DNA of 39,427 bases from an uncultured Bacteroides sp. GTDB taxonomy: Bacteria; Bacteroidota; Bacteroidia; Bacteroidales; Bacteroidaceae. A program made the position numbers and the translations under genes. Positions 17,469 through 24,564 of the stretch are shown here, in pieces (positions within the stretch are counted from its first letter, which is position 1; each line of letters opens with the position of its first letter). The stretch lies in contig CAMTFK010000013.1 of NCBI GenBank assembly GCA_947071285.1, positions 1-39,427 on the forward strand. The letters are read 5' to 3'. The notes under the pieces were generated by a model, which saw only the letters and a list, made by a program, of their open reading frames with translations, searched no databases and was not told the DNA's origin.

Positions 17469-17553
17469 AACTGTTACATTTTTAGAGTTTTCCCTTCCAA
17501 CAGCGTTCTTTACGGTTTGTTTTCTTTTTTAAGATTTATTTGTTTCAGGAAGA

Positions 17554-17673
17554 TTACTTTTCTGCGAGATTCATAATCTTCCACTGGATGTCCTCCTTCA
17601 TATCTGGTTCGAGTATGGTCCCATTTGCTTCAAGTTCTTTTTGAAAACTTTTCCATGTATGTATTTGTTGTAT
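17554..17673 (-). pseudogene. Possible gene remnant, 39 codons without a start
   Basis: Reading from a stop at 17674 to a TAA at 17554, the minus strand gives a peptide with WKSFQKELEANGT and KEDIQWKIMNLAEK. The composition is that of a folded protein, not of random AT-rich spacer. An ATG at about 17656 sits one frame off; loss of one A in the tract just after it would give MESFQKELEANGT. It could be a C-terminal gene remnant, a frameshifted small gene, or chance. I do not recognise the family. Confidence 0.3.
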
Positions 17674-17707
17674 TTAGTATATTCCAACAACTTAATATCA
17701 ATCAATT

Positions 17708-18760
17708 ATGAGAAAATCAAATGTATATTTAATTATATTGTCGGTAGCTGTATTCTTCGGAATATCCATTGATTCTTTAAACGCATGTACTCGTGTGGTT
17801 TATCAGGGTGTGAATGATATGATAATCACAGGCCGCACCATGGACTGGAAAGAAGATACCCGTAGCAACCTCTGGATTTTTCCGCGGGGCATGGAGCGCA
17901 ATGGTGAAGTAGGGAAGGATCCGATGCGCTGGAAATCCAAATATGGCAGTGTGATTACTTCGGCTTATGACATATGCAGCACCGACGGCATGAATGAAAA
18001 AGGACTTGTTGCCAATTTGTTATGGTTGGCAGAGTCTTCCTATCCGCAATGGAATAGTGAAAGACCAGCTTTGTCGATAGCTGTCTGGGTGCAATATATG
18101 CTTGATAACTTCGCAACGGTGGATGAGGCTGTTGCCGCTATAGAACAGAATTCGTTCGATGTTGTATCGGACATGATGCCCGACGGTACACGAATGGCTA
18201 CCCTCCATCTTTCTATCTCCGACGCCACCGGTGATAATGCCATCTTCGAATATATCGATGGCAAACTGAACATTCATCATAACCGTTCTTATCAAGTGAT
18301 GACAAACTCTCCTGTTTTCGACCAACAACTGGCACTCGATGATTATTGGAAGAATATCGGAGGAACTACTTTCCTTCCGGGAACCAACCGTGCTGCCGAC
18401 CGTTTTGTGAGAGCCTCTTTCTATATAAATGCGATTCCTAAGACGGAAGATACACGCACTGCATTGGCTAGTGTGTTCAGTGTGATACGCAATACTTCCG
18501 TCCCCTTCGGTATCAGTACCCCTGACCAACCGAATATCTCTTCAACACGGTGGAGAACGGTTTCCGACCAGAAGAATAAAATTTACTACTTCGAATCTAC
18601 GTTGTATCCTAATGTATTTTGGGTTGACTTCAAAGATGTGAACTTCTCTGAGGGAGCTCCGGTAAAGATGCTGAACCTTGTTTCCGGTAAAACGTATGCG
18701 GGAAATACGGCGAAAGAGTTTGTTAATACGAAACCCTTCCAGTTTTTAGGAATAAAGTAA
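17708..18760 (+). CDS. Choloylglycine hydrolase family protein (bile salt hydrolase or penicillin V acylase type), exported
   Basis: Ntn-hydrolase of 350 residues that cleaves linear amides, most likely conjugated bile salts in a gut bacterium. Residues 1-26 are a signal peptide; cleavage after NA26 exposes Cys27, which must be N-terminal to act as nucleophile. Other active-site positions are visible: Arg43 and Asp46 in GRTMDW, Asn in the NEKGLVANLLWL region, MTNSPVFDQQL and the arginine in NRAADRFVRASFY. The form with a signal peptide is typical of Gram-negative members. Penicillin V acylase activity cannot be excluded, so I assign no symbol. It is a single-gene unit divergent from DUF2776, with a 10-bp hairpin after its end at 18801-18829. 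Confidence 0.9.
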   Translation: MRKSNVYLIILSVAVFFGISIDSLNACTRVVYQGVNDMIITGRTMDWKEDTRSNLWIFPRGMERNGEVGKDPMRWKSKYGSVITSAYDICSTDGMNEKGLVANLLWLAESSYPQWNSERPALSIAVWVQYMLDNFATVDEAVAAIEQNSFDVVSDMMPDGTRMATLHLSISDATGDNAIFEYIDGKLNIHHNRSYQVMTNSPVFDQQLALDDYWKNIGGTTFLPGTNRAADRFVRASFYINAIPKTEDTRTALASVFSVIRNTSVPFGISTPDQPNISSTRWRTVSDQKNKIYYFESTLYPNVFWVDFKDVNFSEGAPVKMLNLVSGKTYAGNTAKEFVNTKPFQFLGIK

Positions 18761-18800
18761 GCGAGATTGGCAGTGTGTTAATTGTGTGTAAATGCTTTCG

Positions 18801-18829
18801 GTGAATTAAGCTGCAACAACTTAATTCAC
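18801..18829. terminator. Hairpin downstream of the choloylglycine hydrolase gene
   Basis: GTGAATTAAG (18801-18810) and CTTAATTCAC (18820-18829) form a perfect 10-bp stem with a 9-nt loop. There is no T run on either side. It lies between two convergent genes and may serve both. Confidence 0.55.
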
Positions 18830-18855
18830 TATCCGAGGTGGAGGATACGCAGAAT

Positions 18856-18948
18856 CTACCTGCGTCTGGAGAATAACTCATCTATCCAACGAACCAGATA
18901 GACGATAATAACTCCGGCAATGACCATTGTAATGATGCGAACTAACAT
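18856..18948 (-). CDS. Small single-span membrane protein, 30 residues
   Basis: An ATG at 18948 opens 30 codons ending in TAG at 18856. The peptide begins MLVRIITMVIAGVIIVYLV, one hydrophobic span of about 17 residues, and ends with an amphipathic charged tail (RWIDELFSRRR). It has its own consensus -7 box 28 nt upstream. The positively charged end would stay in the cytosol by the inside-positive rule. Function is unknown. Evidence is the promoter, the membrane-like composition and the lack of any other gene here; chance cannot be excluded. Confidence 0.55.
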   Translation of the reverse strand: MLVRIITMVIAGVIIVYLVRWIDELFSRRR

Positions 18949-18976
18949 AATCTATCGTTTTTAGTTTTTCGGTTGG

Positions 18977-18984
18977 CAAAGATA
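18977..18984 (-). promoter_or_regulatory. -7 box upstream of the 30-residue sORF
   Basis: TATCTTTG on the minus strand, an exact TAnnTTTG match. CAAA at 19009-19012 gives a -33 box (TTTG on the minus strand) at 24 bp spacing, longer than usual. The sORF start codon follows 28 nt downstream. Confidence 0.55.
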
Positions 18985-19017
18985 GGTAATGATGTGCAAA
19001 ATGGGAAGCAAAAGCAA

Positions 19018-19061
19018 AATAAAAAGTGCTTCCTTGTCGTTCTCTAACGGGGAAGCACTTT
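19018..19061 (-). terminator. Rho-independent terminator of the candidate small RNA
   Basis: On the minus strand GTGCTTCC-type stem arms (11 bp, no mismatch) enclose a 17-nt loop, followed by TTTTTATTTTG. It can also end read-through from the LytTR gene. Confidence 0.75.
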
Positions 19062-19131
19062 CACACAAAAACTAAACTAGACTTAACTAAACTATTCTAT
19101 TGGGGGAAGTTTCACAACTTCCTTTATCTGT
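19018..19131 (-). ncRNA. Candidate small RNA of about 110 nt with own promoter and terminator
   Basis: A promoter at 19138-19169 (minus) predicts a start near 19131. The transcript would carry a 7-bp hairpin (GGAAGTT with AACTTCC, 19105-19122), a single-stranded stretch with repeated TTTAGT-like words, and an 11-bp terminator stem (19023-19033 with 19051-19061) followed by TTATTTTG. No ATG occurs in it, so it is not a small gene. It stands downstream of the LytTR gene but has a separate promoter. I cannot match it to a known family. A processed operon 3' end is the alternative. Confidence 0.55.
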
Positions 19132-19137
19132 TCGATG

Positions 19138-19169
19138 CAAAGATAAAAAAACATTTTTTAATATGCAAT
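19138..19169 (-). promoter_or_regulatory. Bacteroides-type promoter for the candidate small RNA
   Basis: The -7 box TATCTTTG is at 19145-19138 on the minus strand. ATTG at 19169-19166 is a three-of-four -33 box at 20 bp spacing. Confidence 0.65.
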
Positions 19170-19227
19170 AGGAAAATATGTTTTGTCGACAAATTCGAAT
19201 ATTTTATCGACTAATAGATGTTATTTC

Positions 19228-19929
19228 CTAACTTCTTTTATCTAAGAATGCTTGAAATACCTGTTTATAACTGTCGCTGACGGGGATATACGTTTTATCG
19301 AACACTATGCGTCCGCGGTCAATAACTCGTATTTTTTCCTTTTGCACAATATAGGACCTGTGAACCCGCATGAAACGGGATGCCGGTAATAATTCCTCCA
19401 TCGACTTCATACTCATTAGTGATAAAATAGGGCGGGGATTATCTTCTATATAAATCTTGACATAATCCTTCAATCCTTCCACATAAAGTATCTTTTTAAG
19501 CTCTATTTGCACCAGCTTATAGTCACTTTTCACGAAGATGCTTTCAATTTCATCTTTAGGTTGTTGCAATAACTCAAACCACTGCACGGCTTTGTTTGCT
19601 GCCTGCAAAAAGTCTACGTAGGAAATAGGTTTCAGCAGATAATCCAAAGCATTCACCTTGTAGCCATCAATAGCGTATTGCTCAAAAGCAGTGCTGAACA
19701 CAATGCGTGTATGCGAATCTACCATTTTGGAGAACTCCAGGCCATTGAGTTCCGGCATCTGTATGTCGAGGAAGAGTAAGTCTACCTGCTTATCCGGCAA
19801 TTCCTTCATGGCTTGTACGGCACTGGAATACTTTCCCGTTAATGTCAGGAACGGGGTTTTGTTGACGTAGCTTTCCAAAAGACCTAAAGCTAAAGGTTCG
19901 TCGTCTACTATAGCACAAGTTAGGTTCAT
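19228..19929 (-). CDS. LytTR-family response regulator
   Basis: Cytosolic DNA-binding regulator of 233 residues, partner of the histidine kinase just upstream. The receiver domain (1-120) has the acidic pocket D9-D10, the phospho-acceptor D55 in LFLDIQMP, and the conserved lysine in LLKPIS. The LytTR domain fills the rest: KSDYKLVQIELKKILYVEGL, the basic stretch with RFMRVHRSYIV, and VSDSYKQVF. Family members bind pairs of direct repeats with beta strands. It is the last gene of the efflux operon, 86 bp after the kinase, separated by an AT-rich palindrome. It may control the same operon, which is inference from position. Confidence 0.94.
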   Translation of the reverse strand: MNLTCAIVDDEPLALGLLESYVNKTPFLTLTGKYSSAVQAMKELPDKQVDLLFLDIQMPELNGLEFSKMVDSHTRIVFSTAFEQYAIDGYKVNALDYLLKPISYVDFLQAANKAVQWFELLQQPKDEIESIFVKSDYKLVQIELKKILYVEGLKDYVKIYIEDNPRPILSLMSMKSMEELLPASRFMRVHRSYIVQKEKIRVIDRGRIVFDKTYIPVSDSYKQVFQAFLDKRS

Positions 19930-19960
19930 GAGATTTAATTATTAATTTTTAATTATTAAA

Positions 19961-20007
19961 TATTAATTGGCTGCGCAATATTACTGCTAATGCGCAGCTA
20001 ATTAATA
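19961..20007. repeat. AT-rich heptad palindrome between kinase and regulator
   Basis: Arms 19961-19977 and 19991-20007 match at 16 of 17; the odd pair is G-T, which holds as G-U in RNA. The inner end of each arm is GGCTGCGCA or its inverse. Outside the arms the left flank continues as TTAATTA heptads. It lies 8 bp from the kinase stop. Confidence 0.8.
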
Positions 20008-20015
20008 ATTAATAC

Positions 20016-21074
20016 TTAATATTTTATATTTAACACTGATTGGTACTCTTTCCCGTCATCACTCACCCCCTTTTTCCATTCGTACCGGCCGGGATAGGTC
20101 AGCTCGAGTCGTTTCCGCACTTGCTCCAGCCCTATGCCGCTTCCACTTTTATCAGCTTGGTTCTTGGGGTGGTAACTGTTGGTGATTTCACAGCATACCT
20201 GACCGGGACTTTCGCTGAAATGGATGCGGATAAAGCTGGGCTCGGTGGGTGAGATGCCATGTTTGAAGGCATTCTCTATGAGGGAGATGAAAATGAGTGG
20301 GGCAATCTCCGTGCGGCTGTCGGCACGGACGTCGATTTGTGTCTCTACAGTCACGTTGGAAGCAAGGCGGATGCGCATCAGCTCGATGTAGTTGCGGATG
20401 AAATCCATCTCTTTGCCCAGGGCAACGTAATTTTGCTGGTTATCATAGAGAACGTGGCGCAACAGGCGGCTCAGTTCCTGAACGGCAGCTTGGGCTTTGT
20501 CGCTGTCGAAGGCGATGAGGGCATAGATATTGTTCAGGGTATTAAGCAGGAAGTGCGGGTTCAGTTGGTTACGCAAGTTTTTCAGTTCGGCTTCCGTACG
20601 GCTTTTTTCCGCCTCCCGGCGGGCGGCTTCCACATTCACCCAACGACCACTCATGCGGATGGCGGCAGCCAGTCCCACAGTGAGAATCATGGAGAATACA
20701 TCGCGCAGGATAAATATCCAACTGGGAGGTCCGGGGCGTCTGGGCCCTTCGGGTTTTGCGAATGTGTGGAAGATGAAATTCTGCCAGAAGTGCACTCCGA
20801 TGGCAGTGCAGAGGATGAGTAGCAGGTTCACCATTATATATTGTTTGATGCGTCCCTCGAACAAGAAGCGGGGGATGAAGAAACAATAGTTGACATAGAA
20901 CACGATAAGGAACGAGATAGGAACAGCACTGCCATGACGCAGGTAGTCTATCCAGGTTATCGAGAAACCGCTACGGTTCATCAACAGAAATGGAAAGCCA
21001 AAGATGATACCCCATCCGATAATGTGGATGAGGACTTTTGCAATCCAACGGGGTTTGGGTTCTTGCGTAATCAT
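20016..21074 (-). CDS. LytS-type sensor histidine kinase
   Basis: Membrane sensor kinase of 352 residues pairing with the LytTR regulator. The N-terminal 145 residues hold about four hydrophobic helices (for example IGWGIIFGFPFLLM and YIMVNLLLILCTAIGV) with no extracellular sensor domain, so it may sense through the membrane. A coiled segment rich in E, R and A follows. The His_kinase domain starts at LRNQLNPHFLLNTLNNIY (about residue 170) with the phospho-acceptor histidine. LIENAFKHGISP is the N box and SGSGIGLEQVRKRLEL the G box. It follows the MacB-like permease by 130 bp on the same strand, placing a sensor at the end of a transporter operon. Confidence 0.93.
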   Translation of the reverse strand: MITQEPKPRWIAKVLIHIIGWGIIFGFPFLLMNRSGFSITWIDYLRHGSAVPISFLIVFYVNYCFFIPRFLFEGRIKQYIMVNLLLILCTAIGVHFWQNFIFHTFAKPEGPRRPGPPSWIFILRDVFSMILTVGLAAAIRMSGRWVNVEAARREAEKSRTEAELKNLRNQLNPHFLLNTLNNIYALIAFDSDKAQAAVQELSRLLRHVLYDNQQNYVALGKEMDFIRNYIELMRIRLASNVTVETQIDVRADSRTEIAPLIFISLIENAFKHGISPTEPSFIRIHFSESPGQVCCEITNSYHPKNQADKSGSGIGLEQVRKRLELTYPGRYEWKKGVSDDGKEYQSVLNIKY

Positions 21075-21095
21075 GTTACAAAAATAGGAAAATTT

Positions 21096-21203
21096 AGTGA
21101 TAAGTTGTTAGTGATTAGTGATAAGTTATTAGTGATAAGTTATTTGTTAATATGCGGCATCATAGCGCAGCAATCACAAACTAATCACTAACAACTAATC
21201 ACT
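21096..21203. repeat. Heptad palindrome after the permease gene, core in reverse
   Basis: Arms 21096-21119 and 21180-21203 agree at 23 of 24. The left arm continues as heptads for another 35 bp, so the palindrome is lopsided. The core at about 21152-21174 is the reverse complement of the others (reads TTGCTGCGCTATGATG on the minus strand). The outer end is one base from the permease stop. Confidence 0.85.
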
Positions 21204-21204
21204 T

Positions 21205-22425
21205 TTACTCATATCTTATCGCCTCTATCGGGTCCAAATCAGCCGCCTTCTTGGCGGGGTACCAACCGAAGAATACGCCGGTGACGGTGCAGACTGCGAA
21301 GGAGAGGAACACGCTCCAGGCTTGAATATAGATGGGCCAGTGGGCTACGTTCTTCACGATAAATGCGGCTCCGCAACCGATGACGACTCCGATGATGCCA
21401 CCCGTGATACTGATGAGGATGGCCTCAATCAGGAATTGCGAAAGAATATCTACCCCACGAGCGCCGACGGACATACGTAGACCGATTTCGCGGGTACGTT
21501 CCGTTACGCTGACGTACATGATGTTCATGATACCGATGCCGCCTACCACCAGTGAGATACCGGCGATACATGCCAGAAGTGTAGTCATCAGGTCCGTGGT
21601 GGAGTTCAGCATGGTGCTGAGTTCTTGCTGGCTGCGGATGGTGAAGTCGTCGTCGTCACTCTCTTTCAGTTTATGATTGCGGCGCAGGAGGGTGGTGACT
21701 TCCTCCGTTGCATAATCCGTCATATCCTCGGAGAGGGCAGAAGCGAAGATGCCTTGCAGATAGGTGACGGCAAGCATACGTTTCATTACGGTGGTGTAGG
21801 GAGCCAGCACAATTTCGTCCTGGTCCATGCCCATGGAGTTGTATCCTTTGGCTTTGAGTACACCCACTACGCGCAGAGGTATCTGATTGAAACGAATGGT
21901 ATGGCCGATAGGGTCTTGTCCGTTAGGGAAAAGGTTGTCCACAATGGTTTTACCGATGATGCAGACTTTGGCGGCGCTCTGGATATCAGCTTCGGTAAAC
22001 ATTTCACCGCTCTCCACGCTCAATTGGCGGATTTCGAGGTACTCGGTGCCTACGCCGTTCACTGAGGCAGGGTAGTTGTTGTTTCCGGCAATGAGTTGTC
22101 CGCTGGATGACACGTTGGGGCTGACGGCTGCCAGAAAGTTCGTTTCGTCTCGCAGTGACTCGTAGTCGGTTAGTTTCAGCGTCTGCATGGCTGAGGCGTC
22201 TTGCCGGACACCACCACGTGTATCACCACCCGGATGAATCATAATCATATTCGAGCCCATCTCCGATATCTGTGCCTGGATGCTCTTCTTCGAGCCTTGT
22301 CCGATGGCAAGCATGGTGATGACGGATGCCACACCAATGATGATACCCAACATGGTGAGGAAGGCGCGCAACTTGTTGTTGGCAAGGGCGCGAAGGGCTA
22401 TTTTGAAAAGGTTTGTTCCGTTCAT
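21205..22425 (-). CDS. MacB-like ABC transporter permease
   Basis: Inner-membrane permease of 406 residues. The N terminus has the first helix (FLTMLGIIIGVASVITMLAI), followed by a large periplasmic MacB_PCD domain (about 45-275). The C-terminal FtsX domain has three helices and the conserved cytosolic loop TERTREIGLRMSVGARG. In E. coli MacB, ATPase and permease are fused; here they are separate genes, as usual in Bacteroides. With the adaptor and TolC genes upstream it would make a tripartite pump exporting macrolides, peptides or lipid-linked substrates; the cargo is unknown. Confidence 0.93.
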   Translation of the reverse strand: MNGTNLFKIALRALANNKLRAFLTMLGIIIGVASVITMLAIGQGSKKSIQAQISEMGSNMIMIHPGGDTRGGVRQDASAMQTLKLTDYESLRDETNFLAAVSPNVSSSGQLIAGNNNYPASVNGVGTEYLEIRQLSVESGEMFTEADIQSAAKVCIIGKTIVDNLFPNGQDPIGHTIRFNQIPLRVVGVLKAKGYNSMGMDQDEIVLAPYTTVMKRMLAVTYLQGIFASALSEDMTDYATEEVTTLLRRNHKLKESDDDDFTIRSQQELSTMLNSTTDLMTTLLACIAGISLVVGGIGIMNIMYVSVTERTREIGLRMSVGARGVDILSQFLIEAILISITGGIIGVVIGCGAAFIVKNVAHWPIYIQAWSVFLSFAVCTVTGVFFGWYPAKKAADLDPIEAIRYE

Positions 22426-22448
22426 ATTTTTTTTAGTTACGAGTTACG

Positions 22449-22520
22449 AGCTACAAGCTACGAGTGCTTGGCAGCATGACAGCGCAGCTACTTGTTACTC
22501 ATAGCTGGTAGCTTGTAGCT
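22449..22520. repeat. Degenerate heptad palindrome between ATPase and permease genes
   Basis: The clean pairing is 13 bp (22449-22461 with 22508-22520). The left arm has AGTTACG and AGCTACA heptads. The centre holds AGCGCAGC, the inverse of the core. The element is 6 bp from the ATPase stop. Decay of the arms suggests an older copy. Confidence 0.75.
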
Positions 22521-22526
22521 GATTTA

Positions 22527-23273
22527 TCAATCTTCATCACTCTTTGGCAACGCTGCCAGAGCTGCGGCTGCCGAGAGAATATTCTGATTTACTGTATCTT
22601 CTGTCACATGTCCGTCGCGCAAGCGAATGTTTCGGCTGCTGTATTGCGCTATTTCGGGATTGTGAGTGACGAATATGATGGTGCGTCCTTCGGCATGCAA
22701 CTTTTGAAAGAGTACCAGTATATCGAAAGAAGTACGTGTATCCAGATTACCCGTTGCTTCGTCGGCGAGGATTACGGCAGGGTTGTTCACCAGGGCGCGG
22801 GCGATGGCTACGCGTTGCATTTGTCCGCCGGACATCTGGTTCGATTTATGTTCCAGACGGTCGCCCAGTCCCACGGCTTGCAGGGCTTCGATGGCACGGC
22901 GGCGGCGTTCGGCGGCTGAGACGGCGGCGTTGTACATCAAGGGGAGTTCCACATTCTCTACGGCAGTGGTCTTTGCGAGCAGGTTGTAGCTCTGGAAGAC
23001 AAAGCCGATTTTACGGTTTCTCAGGATGGCACGTTGAGGTTTACTCATGGTGCGCACAGATATGCCGTCCAGCAGATATTCGCCACTGGTAGGGCTGTCG
23101 AGGCAGCCCAGGGTGTTCAACAGTGTCGATTTACCAGAGCCGGACGTACCCATGATGGTGACGAACTCCCCTTCGGCGATGGAGAAGGAGACGCCACGCA
23201 ATGCGTGTACCGTTTCTTCACCCACCTGGAAGTCCCGCCGGATATTTTGTAATTCTATGACTGTTTTGCTCAT
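22527..23273 (-). CDS. MacB/LolD-like ABC transporter ATP-binding protein
   Basis: ATPase subunit of 248 residues. The open frame reaches 23354, but the ATG at 23273 (MSKTVIELQNI) gives the usual family start and leaves a 19-bp gap to the adaptor gene, while the longer frame would overlap that gene. Walker A GTSGSGKSTLL, Q loop FVFQSYNLL, ABC signature NQMSGGQMQRVAIARAL, Walker B VILADEAT and the H loop FVTHNPE are all present. It should drive the permease encoded next. The C-terminal tail of about 20 residues beyond the usual end has no known role. Confidence 0.95.
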   Translation of the reverse strand: MSKTVIELQNIRRDFQVGEETVHALRGVSFSIAEGEFVTIMGTSGSGKSTLLNTLGCLDSPTSGEYLLDGISVRTMSKPQRAILRNRKIGFVFQSYNLLAKTTAVENVELPLMYNAAVSAAERRRRAIEALQAVGLGDRLEHKSNQMSGGQMQRVAIARALVNNPAVILADEATGNLDTRTSFDILVLFQKLHAEGRTIIFVTHNPEIAQYSSRNIRLRDGHVTEDTVNQNILSAAAALAALPKSDED

Positions 23274-23292
23274 ATGGTTTGTTCTTTTGTAA

Positions 23293-24516
23293 TCATTTAC
23301 CGTTCTTTTTCTTATTTCCCCCCGGAGGGCCAGGCATGAACGGACTTCTTTCACCGTCAGCTTGTCCTTCGGGCATGATAGCTTGTTCGCCAGCAGTACT
23401 GATTACTGCATCAGCCACAATCTGTGTACCTTCATTGACACCACCCGTAATTTCCGTCATTATTCCATTGGAGATGCCGATGCTGACCGGATGTGCAGTG
23501 AATGTATTCCCTTCTTTGGTCCACACTTTATGTTCACCTTCGCAATCCTTGATTATAGCATCTTGTCCTACTAACGGAATTGCGGGTGCAAAGCGCAACG
23601 CTTTTGCCGGAACGCTCAGCACTCCTTGCTTGTCCAGTGTATAGATGGTGATGTTAGCTGTCAGCCTTGGTTTCAGTTTCAAATCCGGGTTGTGTGCGGA
23701 GATGACCACTTCATACGTTATCACTGTTGTGGTCGTGGTGCTGCTGCTTGAACTGCTCGTAGCTCCCAGGCGGATTTGTGTCACCCTTCCTTCGAATACA
23801 TCATTCGGATAAGCATCTACCGTGAAGCTCACACGTTGTCCTTCTTCCACATCACCTATATCAGCTTCATCCACGTCGGCCACTACCTGCATTTGTGTCA
23901 GGTCGGCAGCAATGGTGAAGAGGGTCGGGGTTTCGAAGCCGGAAGCTACGGTCTGCCCTTCTTCCACGTCACGACTGATGACTACGCCATCGATAGGAGA
24001 GGTGATGGTGGCGTATGACAGGTTACGTTCCGCCTTGGCAAGAGAAGCCTTGCTGCTGTCGAAAGCACTTTTCGCTTTCTGATAGTTATAGAGGCTTTGC
24101 TCGTAGTCCGTATCGCTGATGAGTTGCTTCTCATGCAAACCCTTGTTGCGTTCATAGTTCTTCTGCTGATACTCGTATTCGGCTTTGGCACCGTCGTAGG
24201 TTGCCTTTTGCGAAGCGAGTTCACTTTGCAGGGTCACTTTATCCATCTCAGCGATGAGTTGACCTTTGGTTACTACCGAGTTGTAATCTGCATACAACTT
24301 GTCGATGATGCCACTGACCTGCGTACCTACTTCCACTTCGGTCACCGGTTCGATGGTGCCTGTTGCGGTCACAGAGTTGGAGATGTCGGCACGCCCCACG
24401 GTGGTCGTCTCGTACACCACCTTCCGGTTTTTGGTTTGTCCGCCAAATGCCCAGATAGCTATGCCGGCTACAATGATGACTCCGGCTGCTACGATGATAA
24501 TTTTTTTCTTGCTCAT
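23293..24516 (-). CDS. MacA-like periplasmic adaptor (membrane fusion protein)
   Basis: Links the inner-membrane ABC pump to the TolC-type channel. It has 407 residues: an N-terminal anchor helix (IIIVAAGVIIVAGIAIWAF), a lipoyl half motif (VEVGTQVSGIIDKLYAD), a long coiled-coil hairpin (about 100-170, rich in K, E and Q, YEYQQKNYERNKGLHEKQL), the second lipoyl half (ATITSPIDGVVISRDVEEG) and a beta-barrel domain. A run of six serines and five threonines lies in a loop near residue 255. The C-terminal tail PPGGNKKKNGK is basic. Order and short gaps place it in one operon with TolC, ATPase and permease. Confidence 0.94.
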   Translation of the reverse strand: MSKKKIIIVAAGVIIVAGIAIWAFGGQTKNRKVVYETTTVGRADISNSVTATGTIEPVTEVEVGTQVSGIIDKLYADYNSVVTKGQLIAEMDKVTLQSELASQKATYDGAKAEYEYQQKNYERNKGLHEKQLISDTDYEQSLYNYQKAKSAFDSSKASLAKAERNLSYATITSPIDGVVISRDVEEGQTVASGFETPTLFTIAADLTQMQVVADVDEADIGDVEEGQRVSFTVDAYPNDVFEGRVTQIRLGATSSSSSSTTTTTVITYEVVISAHNPDLKLKPRLTANITIYTLDKQGVLSVPAKALRFAPAIPLVGQDAIIKDCEGEHKVWTKEGNTFTAHPVSIGISNGIMTEITGGVNEGTQIVADAVISTAGEQAIMPEGQADGERSPFMPGPPGGNKKKNGK

Positions 24517-24564
24517 ACTTTATATGATATACTTATTGAATTAATATTACGTTTAGGAACGTGT

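Noticed and set aside
17469..17707. Promoter for the choloylglycine hydrolase or DUF2776 gene
   Set aside because: No exact TAnnTTTG match at a workable distance on either strand; TGTATTTG near 17660 differs in the second base.
21079..21086. TAnnTTTG match just before the histidine kinase start
   Set aside because: It is 5 bp from the start codon, so the transcript would begin inside the coding region.
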